Shown: positions 24,491-34,084, counted from the first letter of the stretch. The stretch: DNA of 64,000 nucleotides from Cryobacterium frigoriphilum (GCF_004403305.1 NZ_SOHE01000036.1:36902-100901); one strand, 5' to 3'. The notes: generated by a model from the letters alone, not told the origin. Program-made: numbers and translations.

Positions 24491-25537
24491 TTAGAGTTCG
24501 CCGCGGCGCGCGATGACGCCGACGAGCCGCTCGAGGGCGAAAACCGGATCCCGAACGGCGCCCTTGACGCCGGCATCCGCTTCGGCCAGGGCCTCGATGC
24601 AGCGCGCCAGGCCCTCGTCGGTCCAGCCGCGCAGGTCGCGCTGAGCACGCTCCACCTGCCACGGGGCGAGGCCGAACTTGCTCGCGAGCTGAGCGCTGCC
24701 GCCGTGGGCACCGTAGAGCTTGGCCATGGTTCGAATCTTCATCGCGAACGCGGCAACAATGGGAACCGGATCGGCCCCGGATGACAGGGCGTGGCGCAGG
24801 GTGATGAGTGCCTCACCGCGACGCCCGGCAATCGCCGAATCGGCGACCTTGAAGGCGTTGGTCTCGACCCGGCCGCCGTAATAGCGGTCGACGGTGGCCT
24901 CGGTGACCTCGCTCGTGGCATCCGCGATCAGCTGCTGGCAGGCCGCCGACAGCTCCGCAAGGTCGTCGCTGAAGGCGCCGACGAGGGAGCGCAGGGCACC
25001 GGTGCTGACGCGCTTACCGCCGGCCCGAAACTCGGCCACGGCAAAGTCGTACTTGTCGGTGTCTTTCTTGAGTTCCGCGCAGACTACTTCGATGCCGCCG
25101 CCGAGGCCACCGCGCACGGTGTCGAGCAGTTTTTTGCCGCGCACTCCCCCACCGTGCCGCAACACCACGTAGGTGTCTTCGGCGGGGTTCTGCAGGTAAT
25201 CGAGCGCCTCGGCGAGAAAGGTGTCACTGCACTTCTCGACCGCGCTGACTCGAATCAGGCGAGGTTCCCCGAACAGGGATGGGCTCGCGAGGGTCAGCAG
25301 CTCGCCGGGCGCATAGCTGTCTGCCTGAACGTCGCTGATCTCCAGGCTCGGATCTTCGAGCTTCAGAAAGTCCCGCAGCTGACGGATGGCGCGCTCGGCC
25401 AGAAAGGATTCGGTACCGGAGACGAGCACGATGGGCGCGGGACGCACCTGATGCCACGCCAACTGAGCGATCGTGGTCTTGGCGCTGGCTTTCGGGGCGG
25501 TCTTGGTGGCGGGTCGTGCGGCGGGTCGTGCGGCCAC
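24491..25537 (-). CDS. holA: DNA polymerase III subunit delta
   Basis: 348 residues. Starts with a low-complexity Ala/Pro/Lys stretch, then APIVLVSGTESFLAERAI, the clamp-loader delta fold without a working Walker A site, and the C-terminal FGLAPWQVERAQRDLRGWT. It opens the sliding clamp during loading. GTG start at 25537 is the most upstream possible in this frame. Its first 314 bases lie inside the end of the comEC reading frame on the same strand. The gene order rpsT-holA-comEC-comEA is common in actinobacteria. Confidence 0.93.
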   Translation of the reverse strand: MAARPAARPATKTAPKASAKTTIAQLAWHQVRPAPIVLVSGTESFLAERAIRQLRDFLKLEDPSLEISDVQADSYAPGELLTLASPSLFGEPRLIRVSAVEKCSDTFLAEALDYLQNPAEDTYVVLRHGGGVRGKKLLDTVRGGLGGGIEVVCAELKKDTDKYDFAVAEFRAGGKRVSTGALRSLVGAFSDDLAELSAACQQLIADATSEVTEATVDRYYGGRVETNAFKVADSAIAGRRGEALITLRHALSSGADPVPIVAAFAMKIRTMAKLYGAHGGSAQLASKFGLAPWQVERAQRDLRGWTDEGLARCIEALAEADAGVKGAVRDPVFALERLVGVIARRGEL

Positions 25538-28217
25538 GGGTGTCCAATCGTTGATGTGCTCGAACCAGCCTATCCGGCACCCGCCCCGGCATCGACGGCA
25601 CCGAGCGCGCCGGAGCGATGGCCTCGCTCGGGACGGTGCGGCGGTTGTCGGCGTGTTCGGTCCAGATGCGCAGGCCGCCGCTCGGAGCCGACGCGATCAC
25701 GACTAGGCCCTGCCGGTCGGTGCGCAGGGCCTCGGTGCCCGCCGCAGCCAGCAGGTTCAGCAGCGACGCCGTCGGGTGCCCGTACCCGTTATCCGTCCCG
25801 ACCGAGATCACCCCGACGCGCGCCTGAAGCTCGGTGTAGAACTCCGCGCTCTGGTCACCCGAGCCGTGATGAGCGACCTTCACCACGTCGACCTCGGGCA
25901 GCGTCCCCTGGGCCCGCAGGGCGCGTTGGGAGTCTTCGCCGAGGTCGCCGAGAAAGATCGATCGAATACCGCGCCCGTCGAATCCGATCGTGACGCTGCC
26001 GTCGTTGCCGACCTGCATCAGGCTGGAACCCCGCACCGGCCAATAGATGTCCCAGCGCAGGTCGCCGAGCATGCCGCTGTCACCGCGGGCCGCCTGTCGC
26101 ACCTGGGCGCCGCCGTCGGTCAGACGGGTGTGGAGGGCCGCGTCCTGCGCGTTTTCGGGCTCACCCACGAGAACCGAATCCACCCGGCCGATGATCGCGT
26201 CAAGACCGCCAATGTGGTCGAGGTCGTAATGGGTGAGCAGCAGCAGAGCGATCCGACCGATGCCGAGTGTCTTCAGGCAGGCGCGCAGCGCTGCCGGGTC
26301 AGGACCGACATCGACGAGCGCGTACCGGGTCGCCCCGAGGGCGTCGGTGTTGCGCACCACGACGGCGTCACCCTGCCCGATGTCGCAGGCCGCGATCTGC
26401 CAGTCGCTCGGGAAGGCGAGGGCGCGGCCGACTCCCGCGCCGATGAGGGCGCCGGCGTACATGCCGAACCCGACGATGAGCAGGGCGAGGGTCGCGGTGC
26501 GCCAGAGCGGGCGCGGCGGGCGCGCGGCCGCTGTCGTCACCGACGGACTGTGTTCGGCTGGCCTGCGCACGGTCCGCCGACGTTCGGCCGGCGCCTGCCG
26601 ATCCGTCGGTATCCGCTCTCGACCGGGGACGGTGAGCAGCAGTGCGAGCACGGCGGCCGTGACGGCCGCGATTCCGAGTGCTCCCGGCAGCCCACCGAGC
26701 CACGGCAGGGTGGTCGCCGGCAGCCCGGCAGTTGTCTGAGCGACCGCGGCGATCCAGGCCGAGGGCAGCCAGGCCGCCGACATCAGCGCACTGCCGACCG
26801 GCGGCAGGATCGGCAGCAGCAGGCAGGCCAGCAGGCCGACGACCGTCGCGATCGGCGCAGCGGGAGCCGCCAGCAGGTTCGCCGGCACGCCGTAGAGCGG
26901 CAGCGTCGGACTCAGCAGCACGAGCACGGGCTGGCACGCCAGCTGGGCGGCGAGGGGGATGGCGATAACCGCGGCGAGGGGAGCCGGCATCCACCGGCTC
27001 AGTACCCGGGCCAGGGGCCCGCAAAGCAGCAGCAGCCCCCCGGTCGCGAGCACCGACAGCGCAAAACCATAGTTGCGCGCAAGCCAGGGGTCGAGTGCGA
27101 TCAAAACGATGACGGAGAGTGCGAGGGTCGGCACGCCGCGGCCGGGCCGTCCGACACCGACCGCCAGCAGCGTGACCGTGGCCATCACGGAGGAGCGCAG
27201 CACACTCGGCTCGGGCGTCACGAGCACAACGAAGCCCAGCAGCGCGATCAGCGACAGTGCGATGCGCCACGGTCGGCGCAGCCGCAGGTAGCCGCCGAGC
27301 AGCATGATGGCGGCAATCACGATCGCGCAGTTCGCTCCGGAGACCGCGGTGAGGTGGCTGAGCGAACTCGTCTTCATCGCGGTATCGAGGGAGGCACTCA
27401 CCGACGCGGTATCGCCGATCGCGAGTCCCGGCAGCAGGTCGCCACCGTCTCCCGGCAGGGTCGAGGCGGCCTGCGCGAATCCGGCCCGCAGATCGCCGAA
27501 GAAGCCGAGCCAGCCGGGTGGCTCGCTCAGCAGCTGCGGGGGCCCTCGGCCGAACATGAGCGCCGCTGCGCCATCTCCCGGCTCGGTCAGGTGCAGGGTA
27601 CCGGCCAGCCGGAGGGTGGTTCCGATCCGCATCCGCTTGGACTCGGCGAGCTCGGCGAAGACGACCACGGGCACCGCAACCTGCTCCGCAGCCGACGTGG
27701 AGTTGGCACGGTCGACGGTGATGGCGTCGAGCGTCGCCCGAAATCGGGAGCGCTCGCCGAAGGCCGCTCCGGCAGCACCGGAGCGCGTTGACGGCACCGG
27801 AGCCGAGGTGACGGTCAGCACTCCGGTCAGGTCGGCGTGTTGCTCGGCCGCGGCCCGCACCGCCTCCGGCAAGCGCTGCGGGGCAGCCACCGCGACGACG
27901 GAGGCCACGAGCGCCGCCGCCGCGCAGCTCACCGCGACGAGGGGCAGCAGCGTGACGACCCGGTTCGCGCGCAGCAGGCGCGAACGCCGCGGAACGTTTC
28001 GTGCAGCTCGTCGAGCCTGCACGAAGGCGACGGCCGCCGCGAGACAAGCCGTCGACCAGAGTCCCACGCCCACGCCCACGGCCCAGTCGGGGATGCCGAT
28101 GAGCACACCCGCGACGAGCCAGCCGGCCACTGCCGGCACGGCGAGTCGCAAATCGACGCTCAGGCCCGTCGCCCGCGGAAGGCCCGTCGCCCGAGGATGG
28201 CCCGTCACCCGAGTCAT
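25224..28217 (-). CDS. comEC: ComEC/Rec2 DNA uptake channel with metallo-beta-lactamase-like domain
   Basis: 997 codons to the first stop. N-terminal hydrophobic segments, then the Competence domain with HLTAVSGANCAIV, many membrane helices, and a C-terminal metallo-beta-lactamase-like domain (ACDIGQGDAVVV, THYDLDHIGGLDA, KVAHHGSGDQS). ComEC translocates single-stranded DNA into the cytoplasm. The domain normally ends shortly after GLRIWTE (about residue 865); here about 130 more codons continue, most of them the holA sequence in another frame. This may be a lost stop codon or a sequencing error. ATG start overlaps the comEA stop by four bases. Confidence 0.85.
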   Translation of the reverse strand: MTRVTGHPRATGLPRATGLSVDLRLAVPAVAGWLVAGVLIGIPDWAVGVGVGLWSTACLAAAVAFVQARRAARNVPRRSRLLRANRVVTLLPLVAVSCAAAALVASVVAVAAPQRLPEAVRAAAEQHADLTGVLTVTSAPVPSTRSGAAGAAFGERSRFRATLDAITVDRANSTSAAEQVAVPVVVFAELAESKRMRIGTTLRLAGTLHLTEPGDGAAALMFGRGPPQLLSEPPGWLGFFGDLRAGFAQAASTLPGDGGDLLPGLAIGDTASVSASLDTAMKTSSLSHLTAVSGANCAIVIAAIMLLGGYLRLRRPWRIALSLIALLGFVVLVTPEPSVLRSSVMATVTLLAVGVGRPGRGVPTLALSVIVLIALDPWLARNYGFALSVLATGGLLLLCGPLARVLSRWMPAPLAAVIAIPLAAQLACQPVLVLLSPTLPLYGVPANLLAAPAAPIATVVGLLACLLLPILPPVGSALMSAAWLPSAWIAAVAQTTAGLPATTLPWLGGLPGALGIAAVTAAVLALLLTVPGRERIPTDRQAPAERRRTVRRPAEHSPSVTTAAARPPRPLWRTATLALLIVGFGMYAGALIGAGVGRALAFPSDWQIAACDIGQGDAVVVRNTDALGATRYALVDVGPDPAALRACLKTLGIGRIALLLLTHYDLDHIGGLDAIIGRVDSVLVGEPENAQDAALHTRLTDGGAQVRQAARGDSGMLGDLRWDIYWPVRGSSLMQVGNDGSVTIGFDGRGIRSIFLGDLGEDSQRALRAQGTLPEVDVVKVAHHGSGDQSAEFYTELQARVGVISVGTDNGYGHPTASLLNLLAAAGTEALRTDRQGLVVIASAPSGGLRIWTEHADNRRTVPSEAIAPARSVPSMPGRVPDRLVRAHQRLDTRGRTTRRTTRHQDRPESQRQDHDRSVGVASGASRAHRARLRYRILSGRARHPSAAGLSEARRSEPGDQRRSGRQLCARRAADPREPIPVRGTSPDSSQRGREVQ
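25567..25572 (-). promoter_or_regulatory. Candidate holA -10 box within comEC
   Basis: TAGGCT on the minus strand, 29 bases before the holA GTG. The surrounding sequence looks like an intergenic spacer although it is still read as comEC. Confidence 0.35.
28162..28215. repeat. 18-bp tandem repeat at the 5' end of comEC
   Basis: Three 18-bp units of AGGCCCGTCGCCCGCGGA type (28162, 28180, 28198), the last ending at the start codon. They encode an R-A-T-G-L-P repeat on the minus strand. Confidence 0.85.
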
Positions 28218-28993
28218 ACCGTCACGAGGTCTTTCAGCGCCTCGAAGGTCTTGTCGCCGATTCCGGTGACGTTGCGCAGGTCATCGGTCGAGGTGAAGGG
28301 TCCGTTCGCCTCGCGATAGTCGAGAATGCGCTGGGCCATCGCCGGCCCGATGCGCGGCAGGGTATCGAGATCGGCCACCGTCGCCGTGTTCAGGTTCACG
28401 ATCGTGGCGGCCGAGCCGCCGGCACCGGCATCCGCACCGGCCGACACCCCGGGCGGCACTCCGGCCGGTACTTCTCCTACCCGCGGCAGGTAGAGCTGTT
28501 CGCCGTCGCTCAGCAGGCGGGCCAGATTCGCTCCGGCCGGATCGGCCGTGTCGGTCAGGCCCCCGGCAGCCGCGACGGCGTCGATGACCCGCGCTCCGTC
28601 GGGCAGTTCGAACAGCCCCGGCCGCTCGACGGCCCCGAGAACATGCACGAAGATGATCGCGCCCGCAGCCGATGCGGTGCCACCGGAATCGGCGGGTGCG
28701 TCGCTCGCCGCCGCTGCGCCCGGCTCGTCGTCCCCGAGCGGTACGGCGCCCGAGCCGGCAGCATCCGCTGCGACGACGCGGCTGCCGGACTGCTGACCGA
28801 CCGCCGAGACGACGACGGTGATCACGAGCGCGGCCAGCAGAAGCACGATAGCCGCGCCGACGCCGACACGCAGGTGCACGCGTTGCGGTGGCCGCTCCGG
28901 CAGCCGGGCGGCCGGCACAAGAAGTTGGAGTGCGCCGGAGTCGTCAGGAACGTCGTCAGCGTCGTCGGGTGAGGGTGCGGCAGGCACGGGCAT
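28214..28993 (-). CDS. comEA: ComEA family DNA-binding competence protein
   Basis: 259 residues. One transmembrane helix (about 45-64), a low-complexity linker, an SLBB domain (IFVHVLGAVERPGLFELPDG) and a C-terminal helix-hairpin-helix pair (LNTATVADLDTLPRIGPAMAQ and NVTGIGDKTFEALKDLV) that binds double-stranded DNA outside the membrane. It hands DNA to ComEC, encoded next. ATG at 28993 lacks a Shine-Dalgarno; TAACCT lies six bases upstream. Confidence 0.93.
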   Translation of the reverse strand: MPVPAAPSPDDADDVPDDSGALQLLVPAARLPERPPQRVHLRVGVGAAIVLLLAALVITVVVSAVGQQSGSRVVAADAAGSGAVPLGDDEPGAAAASDAPADSGGTASAAGAIIFVHVLGAVERPGLFELPDGARVIDAVAAAGGLTDTADPAGANLARLLSDGEQLYLPRVGEVPAGVPPGVSAGADAGAGGSAATIVNLNTATVADLDTLPRIGPAMAQRILDYREANGPFTSTDDLRNVTGIGDKTFEALKDLVTV

Positions 28994-28999
28994 AGCGGC

Positions 29000-29005
29000 A
29001 GGTTA
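29000..29005 (-). promoter_or_regulatory. -10 box of a likely leaderless comEA-comEC transcript
   Basis: TAACCT on the minus strand, six bases before the comEA ATG. Confidence 0.5.
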
Positions 29006-29062
29006 GAACGCCCCGGCCTCGGCCCGGGCCGCTAATGCCTAAATGGGGCATAACTCGCCGGC

Positions 29063-29087
29063 GCGCGGCCCTGTGGAGGGACCGCGC
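29063..29087 (-). terminator. Possible leuS terminator hairpin
   Basis: GCGCGG (29063-29068) pairs with CCGCGC (29082-29087), with partial pairing inside. No T-run; it lies in the 110-base gap between leuS and comEA. Confidence 0.35.
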
Positions 29088-29103
29088 CCGGGCGAACCCG
29101 ATG

Positions 29104-31755
29104 CTAGATCGCGCGCGTGACGAACGAGACGAGCCTGGGAGCCCGCACGATCACCTTGATGATCTGACGATCGCCGATCGAACGGATGATCGCCGCCGAC
29201 TCCCTGGCGAGCTTCTCGAGGTCGTCGTTGCCGACCTTGGGGCTGACTTCGAGTTTGTCGCGCACCTTGCCGTCAACCTGCACGACCGCGGTGACCGACT
29301 CGGCAACGAGCAGGCTCGGGTCGGCCTTGCGCCACTGCACGAGGGCCACGCAGGGCTCGTAGCCGAGCAGCGACCACATCTCCTCCGAGGTGTAGGGCGC
29401 GAAGAGGTTGAGCGCGACCGTGGTGACCTCCGCGGCCTCGCGCACCGCGGCATCCGCTGCCCCGGCGCCGGTATCGATGACCTTGCGCGTGGCGTTGACC
29501 AGTTCCATCAGTCGGGCGACGACCACGTTGAATTTGAACGATTCGACGAGGGCCGGCGCATCGGCCAGGAACCGGTGCGTGACGCGGCGCAGCGCGGCAT
29601 CGCCGGTGCTCCAGTCGATTTCGGGGGCACTCGTCACGTCGCGGGCCATGCGCCAGGCGCGGGCCAGAAACTTGGCCGAGCCGACCGGGGACACATCGTG
29701 CCAGTCGATGTCGTCTTCCGGCGGACCGGCAAAGGCCATCGTCAGGCGCACGGCATCGACGCCGTGGCGCTCGACCTCTTCGGTGAAGTAGACCAGGTTG
29801 CCGCGGCTCTTGCTCATCTTGGCACCGTCGAGAATGACCATGCCCTGGTTGAGCAGGGCGGTGAAGGGCTCGGTGAAGGTGACGTAGCCCTCGTCGAAGA
29901 GGAATTTCGTGATGAAGCGGGCGTAAAGCAGGTGCAGGATGGCGTGCTCGACGCCGCCCACGTACTGGTCGACCGGCGCCCATTTCTCGGCCTCGCGGGG
30001 GTCGAAGGCCTGGGTGTCGTCGTTCGGGTTGAGGAAGCGCAGAAAGTACCAGGAGCTGTCGACGAAGGTGTCCATGGTGTCGGGGTCACGGCGTGCCGGG
30101 GTACCGTCGATCGGGTTGGGCACGTTGACCCAGTCGGTCGCTCCGCCGAGCGGCGAGGTGCCCTTGGGCTTGAGGTCGAGGCCCTCGGTCGACGGCAGGC
30201 GCACGGGCAGCTGGTCTTCGGGAACCGGGATCTCGGCGCCGTCGGCGCCGTGGATGATGGGGATCGGGGTGCCCCAGTAGCGCTGGCGGGAGATGAGCCA
30301 GTCGCGCAGCCGGTAGTTCTTGGCGGCGCGGCCGGTGCCGGCAACGCTCAGCAGCTCGATGATGCGCTTGATCGCATTGTTCTTGCTGAGGCCGTTGAGG
30401 GTGCCGGAGTTGATCAGGCGGCCCTCGCCGGTCAGGGCGAGTCCGGTGCTGACCGGGTCGAGGGCGGGGAGTTCTTCGGTGCCGTCGAGCATCTCCTGGG
30501 TGATGACGGGGATGACGCCGGTCACGGCGGCATTGGTGTCGATGACCACGGTGACGGGCAGGTTGAACTTGCGGGCGAAGTCGAGGTCACGCTGGTCGTG
30601 GGCGGGAACGGCCATGACCGCGCCGGTGCCGTAGTCGGCGAGCACGTAGTCGGCCGTCCAGATCGGCAGGCGCTCGCCGTTGACCGGGTTGATCGCGTAG
30701 CGGCCGAGAAAGATGCCGGTCTTCTCGCGGTCGGTGGCCTGGCGTTCCATCTCGGTACTGCGCTGAACCTGCACGAGATACTCGCGGAAGGCCTCCTGCA
30801 CCTCGGGCGTCGACCCCTCGGCCAGTTCACCGGCGAGGTCGGAATCGGGCGCGACGACCATGAACGTCGTGCCGTAGAGAGTGTCGGGGCGGGTGGTGAA
30901 CACGGTGACGCGTTCGGTGCGACCCTCGATGACGAAGTCGACATCCGCTCCGATGGAGCGTCCGATCCAGTTGCGCTGCATGTTGAGAACCTTGGCCGGC
31001 CAGCTGCCCTCGAGCTGGTTCAGGTCATCGAGCAGGCGGTCGGCGTAGTCGGTGATTTTGAAGTACCACTGGGTCAGCTTCTTCTTCACGACGACGGCGC
31101 CGCTGCGCTCGCTCGTGCCGTCGGGCAGGACCTGCTCGTTGGCGAGCACGGTCTGGTCGGTCGGGTCCCAGTTGACCCAGCTGTCCTTGCGGTAGGCGAG
31201 GCCCTTCTTGTGCAGCTGCAGGAACAGCCACTGGGTCCACTTGTAGTACTCCGGGTCGCTCGTGTGCAGCTCGCGATCCCAGTCGAAGCTCGTCGCGTAG
31301 AGCTTCATGCTCTTCTTCTGCTGGGCGATGTTGTCGTAGGTCCAGCCGCGCGGGTCGATGCCCCGCTTGATGGCGGCATTCTCGGCGGGCAGCCCGAACG
31401 AGTCCCAGCCGATCGGGTGCAGCACGTTGAAGCCCTGCTGGCGCCAGTAACGGGCCACGACGTCGCCGAGCGCGTAGACCTCGGCGTGTCCCATGTGCAG
31501 GTCTCCCGACGGGTACGGGAACATGTCGAGCACGTACTTGCGTGGCCGGGTATCGGTCGGATCGCTCGTGGCGAACGGCTTGATGTCTTCCCAGACGGGA
31601 GCCCACTTGGCCTGGGTGGCGGCGAAGTCGTAGTGGTCGTCGTCGCGCTCGTCGCGCTCCTGGCCGGCTACGCGGTCCGCAGAAGAGGCGTCGACGATGG
31701 TGTCGGCGCTGATGGGCATGCTGTCGTGCTCGTGTGCCACGGGACTCTCATTCAT
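29104..31755 (-). CDS. leuS: Leucyl-tRNA synthetase
   Basis: 883 residues, full length. HIGH-type motif [10 protein letters not shown] with FPYPSG before it, an editing (CP1) domain with [14 protein letters not shown], and KMSKSRGN at about residue 645. ATG at 31755 is chosen; an ATG twelve codons downstream is an alternative because the N-terminal 35 residues are acidic and poorly conserved. No clear ribosome binding site. It lies 76 bases downstream of pabB, and the gap carries three short direct repeats. No T-box is visible. Confidence 0.96.
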   Translation of the reverse strand: MNESPVAHEHDSMPISADTIVDASSADRVAGQERDERDDDHYDFAATQAKWAPVWEDIKPFATSDPTDTRPRKYVLDMFPYPSGDLHMGHAEVYALGDVVARYWRQQGFNVLHPIGWDSFGLPAENAAIKRGIDPRGWTYDNIAQQKKSMKLYATSFDWDRELHTSDPEYYKWTQWLFLQLHKKGLAYRKDSWVNWDPTDQTVLANEQVLPDGTSERSGAVVVKKKLTQWYFKITDYADRLLDDLNQLEGSWPAKVLNMQRNWIGRSIGADVDFVIEGRTERVTVFTTRPDTLYGTTFMVVAPDSDLAGELAEGSTPEVQEAFREYLVQVQRSTEMERQATDREKTGIFLGRYAINPVNGERLPIWTADYVLADYGTGAVMAVPAHDQRDLDFARKFNLPVTVVIDTNAAVTGVIPVITQEMLDGTEELPALDPVSTGLALTGEGRLINSGTLNGLSKNNAIKRIIELLSVAGTGRAAKNYRLRDWLISRQRYWGTPIPIIHGADGAEIPVPEDQLPVRLPSTEGLDLKPKGTSPLGGATDWVNVPNPIDGTPARRDPDTMDTFVDSSWYFLRFLNPNDDTQAFDPREAEKWAPVDQYVGGVEHAILHLLYARFITKFLFDEGYVTFTEPFTALLNQGMVILDGAKMSKSRGNLVYFTEEVERHGVDAVRLTMAFAGPPEDDIDWHDVSPVGSAKFLARAWRMARDVTSAPEIDWSTGDAALRRVTHRFLADAPALVESFKFNVVVARLMELVNATRKVIDTGAGAADAAVREAAEVTTVALNLFAPYTSEEMWSLLGYEPCVALVQWRKADPSLLVAESVTAVVQVDGKVRDKLEVSPKVGNDDLEKLARESAAIIRSIGDRQIIKVIVRAPRLVSFVTRAI

Positions 31756-31767
31756 TGCAGGAAATTT

Positions 31768-31806
31768 CAGTGCGGAAACAGTTTCAGTGCGAAAAACAGT
31801 GCGAAA
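31768..31806. repeat. Three copies of CAGTGCGRAA upstream of leuS
   Basis: Copies at 31768-31777, 31785-31794 and 31797-31806 in an A/T-rich patch between pabB and leuS. Could be an operator array, or chance duplication. Confidence 0.7.
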
Positions 31807-31831
31807 TCAGTAATCCGTGCGGGTGCGAAGC

Positions 31832-33328
31832 TCAGGCGGATGCGTGGCTGCGCGCCGTCCACCCCTCTAGATTACCCATCCCGGAGCCGCTCACCGGCTC
31901 CGGGGGCGGCGGAACGCCCAGCGCGCGCAGCAGTGCCGCGGCCTTGAGCCTCGTTTCCTCGATCTCCTCCGCTGGGTCGGACAGAGCGGTGATGCCGCCG
32001 CCGGTGCCGATGGAGACACCGTCAGGGGTGATCACGATACTGCGAATGACCATGGCCAGGTCGATCGCGCCGTCATGGCCGAGGTACCCAAAAGCGCCCG
32101 CATAGATGCCGCGCGCACCGCCCTCAAGCGAATCGAGAAGCGTCATCGCACTGCGCTTGGGCGCGCCGGTCATCGACCCGGCCGGAAAACAGGCTTCCAC
32201 GGCATCGATACCGCGGATGCCCGCGGCGAGTCTGGCCTCAATGGTGCTGACCAGCTGGTGCACGGCCGGATAACTTTCGACGCCGAGCAGGGTGGTGACG
32301 CGCACCGAACCGAGCCGGGCGATGCGGCCCAGGTCGTTACGCATCAGGTCGACAATCATTAGGTTTTCGGCTCGTTCCTTGTCGCTCGCAAGAAGTTCGT
32401 CGCGCAGCGCCCGGTCACGTTCCGGGTCGGTACCGCGGCTACGGGTGCCCTTGATCGGTTTCGTCGTGACGACACCCTGCCGGGTGACGGCGAGAAACTG
32501 CTCGGGTGAGGAGCTCAGCAGGGACACCGTTCCGAACCGCAACAGCCCGCCGTGGTGGCTGGGATTCTCGGCGCGGAGCCGGGCATAGACCACGGCGGGG
32601 TCGGGGTGCAGGTCGAGGCTAATCTCGTTGGTGAGGCAGAGCTGGTACGCATCGCCGGCATGGATCGCGGCCTGACACCGCTCAATGAGCTTGGCGTAGG
32701 CACGTGGACCGTGACGCCAGCGGGCTGCCGATGCCGGTAGCCCCGGCTGTGACGGTGACGGTGGCACAGGTGGCACAGGTGGCACAGCATCGAGCAGTGC
32801 CTGCACCTCGACCGCCCAGGCCGCGACGCCCTCACGGGCCAGCAGCGTCACGGTTCTGCTCTGGTGATCGAATGCGATGGCGCGGTCGAGGTCGAGCAGG
32901 GCGGCATCCGTCGTGCGCGCTTCGTGCGCGGGAGCGCCCACGGCTCCGGCGCCGAGTTCATACCCGAGCCAGCCGACCCAGCCCAAAGCGAAGCCGTGGG
33001 ATTGCTCGTTGACAACGGGCGAATCAGATTCGGCATCGGCATCACGCGCGTCGCTGTCGCTGCGGAGAAAGTCGAAGATGGTTCCCGGCATCGTGACGGC
33101 CGGTACCCCCGGGTCGCCGGGAACGCACACGGTGACCGTATTCGTCGGCACCGAGGCCGTCACGAAGCGTGATCGAGCGGATGCCGCCCCCAGGTAGCTC
33201 ACGCCGGTCTGCGCGAACGGCCCAGCGTCAAGCCAGACGGCATAGCGATCGGAGCCGTACAGGGCAGCGAAGACGACTGCCGGATCGTGCCACTCACGCA
33301 ATCGTTCGCGTTCAATGGAAGCGCTCAC
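31832..33328 (-). CDS. pabB: Aminodeoxychorismate synthase component I / anthranilate synthase I-type chorismate-binding enzyme
   Basis: 498 residues. The chorismate-binding domain fills the second half. The KPIKGT motif (TTKPIKGTRSRG) carries the Lys nucleophile used by PabB, and ENLMIVDLMRNDLGR, SYPAVHQLVS and CFPAGSMTGAPKR are also clear. It should make 4-amino-4-deoxychorismate for folate with a glutaminase partner encoded elsewhere. A 9-bp repeat at 32761-32787 codes a P-P-V linker. GTG start at 33328 has no Shine-Dalgarno but TAGGCT six bases upstream. Confidence 0.88.
   Translation of the reverse strand: MSASIERERLREWHDPAVVFAALYGSDRYAVWLDAGPFAQTGVSYLGAASARSRFVTASVPTNTVTVCVPGDPGVPAVTMPGTIFDFLRSDSDARDADAESDSPVVNEQSHGFALGWVGWLGYELGAGAVGAPAHEARTTDAALLDLDRAIAFDHQSRTVTLLAREGVAAWAVEVQALLDAVPPVPPVPPSPSQPGLPASAARWRHGPRAYAKLIERCQAAIHAGDAYQLCLTNEISLDLHPDPAVVYARLRAENPSHHGGLLRFGTVSLLSSSPEQFLAVTRQGVVTTKPIKGTRSRGTDPERDRALRDELLASDKERAENLMIVDLMRNDLGRIARLGSVRVTTLLGVESYPAVHQLVSTIEARLAAGIRGIDAVEACFPAGSMTGAPKRSAMTLLDSLEGGARGIYAGAFGYLGHDGAIDLAMVIRSIVITPDGVSIGTGGGITALSDPAEEIEETRLKAAALLRALGVPPPPEPVSGSGMGNLEGWTARSHASA
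32761..32787. repeat. 9-bp repeat coding a Pro-rich linker in pabB
   Basis: Three perfect copies of GTGGCACAG; on the minus strand they give the P-P-V repeat between the two domains of the enzyme. Confidence 0.9.
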
Positions 33329-33334
33329 CTTGCC

Positions 33335-33344
33335 AGCCTAAGCT
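33335..33344. promoter_or_regulatory. Overlapping divergent -10 boxes for leaderless pabB and dedA
   Basis: Minus-strand TAGGCT occupies 33340-33335, with six bases to the pabB GTG at 33328. Plus-strand TAAGCT occupies 33339-33344, with seven bases to the dedA ATG at 33352. The boxes share two bases, and the whole gap is only 23 bases, so each -35 must lie in the other gene. Confidence 0.6.
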
Positions 33345-33351
33345 GTGACGA

Positions 33352-34029
33352 ATGAATGACATCCTCAGCTGGATCCTCGACTCCGTCTCGAGTGTCGATC
33401 CCGTCGTTCGCACGATCCTGGCCGGGGTGGGTATTCTGCTCGAAACCTCGGTGCTGATCGGCCTCATCATTCCGGGCGACACGATCGTCATTGTCGCGAG
33501 CACCGCCGTCACCAACCCGACCGAATACGTCGCCCTCGTGCTGACCGTCATTGTCGGCGCGCTCTGCGGCGAGAGCATCGGCTTCGCCCTCGGCCGGCAC
33601 TTCGGACCGGTCATCCGCCGCAGCAGGCTGGGGCGCCGCATCGGCGAGAGGAACTGGGTGCGCGCCGAGGTCTACCTCGACCGTCGCGGCGGCATCGCGG
33701 TCTTCCTGTCACGATTTCTGCCCGTGCTGCACTCGCTCATTCCACTGACGGTCGGCATGAGCAAAATGAGGTACCGCACCTTCATGACCTGGACCGTTCC
33801 GGCCTGCATTATCTGGTCGCTGGCCTACGTGACCGTGGGCGCCGCGGCGGCCGGCGGTTACCGGGAGCTCAGCGGTCGTCTGCATTTCGCCGGCTACATT
33901 TTCGTCGGCGTGATCGCCGCATTCGTGCTGCTGGTCTTTCTCGTGAAGAAGTGGGTGCACCGCCGCGAGGCGCGCCACATGCTCACCGACGACACGCCGA
34001 CCGGTGACGGCTCCGTCAGACCGGACTGA
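33352..34029 (+). CDS. DedA family membrane protein
   Basis: 225 residues with the DedA (SNARE-associated/VTT) core: ETSVLIGLIIPGDTIVI, GESIGFALGRHFG and FLSRFLPVLHSLIPLTVGMSKM. Four to five membrane segments and a charged C-terminus. DedA proteins take part in lipid carrier (undecaprenyl phosphate) recycling and membrane homeostasis in several bacteria; which one applies here is not known. ATG at 33352; leaderless promoter shared with pabB. Confidence 0.9.
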   Translation: MNDILSWILDSVSSVDPVVRTILAGVGILLETSVLIGLIIPGDTIVIVASTAVTNPTEYVALVLTVIVGALCGESIGFALGRHFGPVIRRSRLGRRIGERNWVRAEVYLDRRGGIAVFLSRFLPVLHSLIPLTVGMSKMRYRTFMTWTVPACIIWSLAYVTVGAAAAGGYRELSGRLHFAGYIFVGVIAAFVLLVFLVKKWVHRREARHMLTDDTPTGDGSVRPD

Positions 34030-34084
34030 CGATCTTTTGTCTGCTGTTCCCCAGCAGATGAGCGCTCCGGAGGGTCATTTCTAA

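Noticed and set aside
25776..27791. 671-codon plus-strand frame opposite comEC
   Set aside because: Arg/Gly/Gln-rich shadow; comEC motifs lie on the other strand.
31756..31831. T-box riboswitch for leuS
   Set aside because: The gap is only 76 bases and lacks the T-box sequence and specifier stem.
29035..31947. 970-codon open frame on the plus strand opposite leuS
   Set aside because: It is the high-GC mirror of leuS; its composition (Gly/Val/Glu/His-rich, no domains) is not protein-like and leuS is unambiguous.
34040..34058. Terminator after dedA
   Set aside because: TCTGCTG/CAGCAGA pair over 7 bp but no T-run follows and the stem is weak; not listed as a feature.
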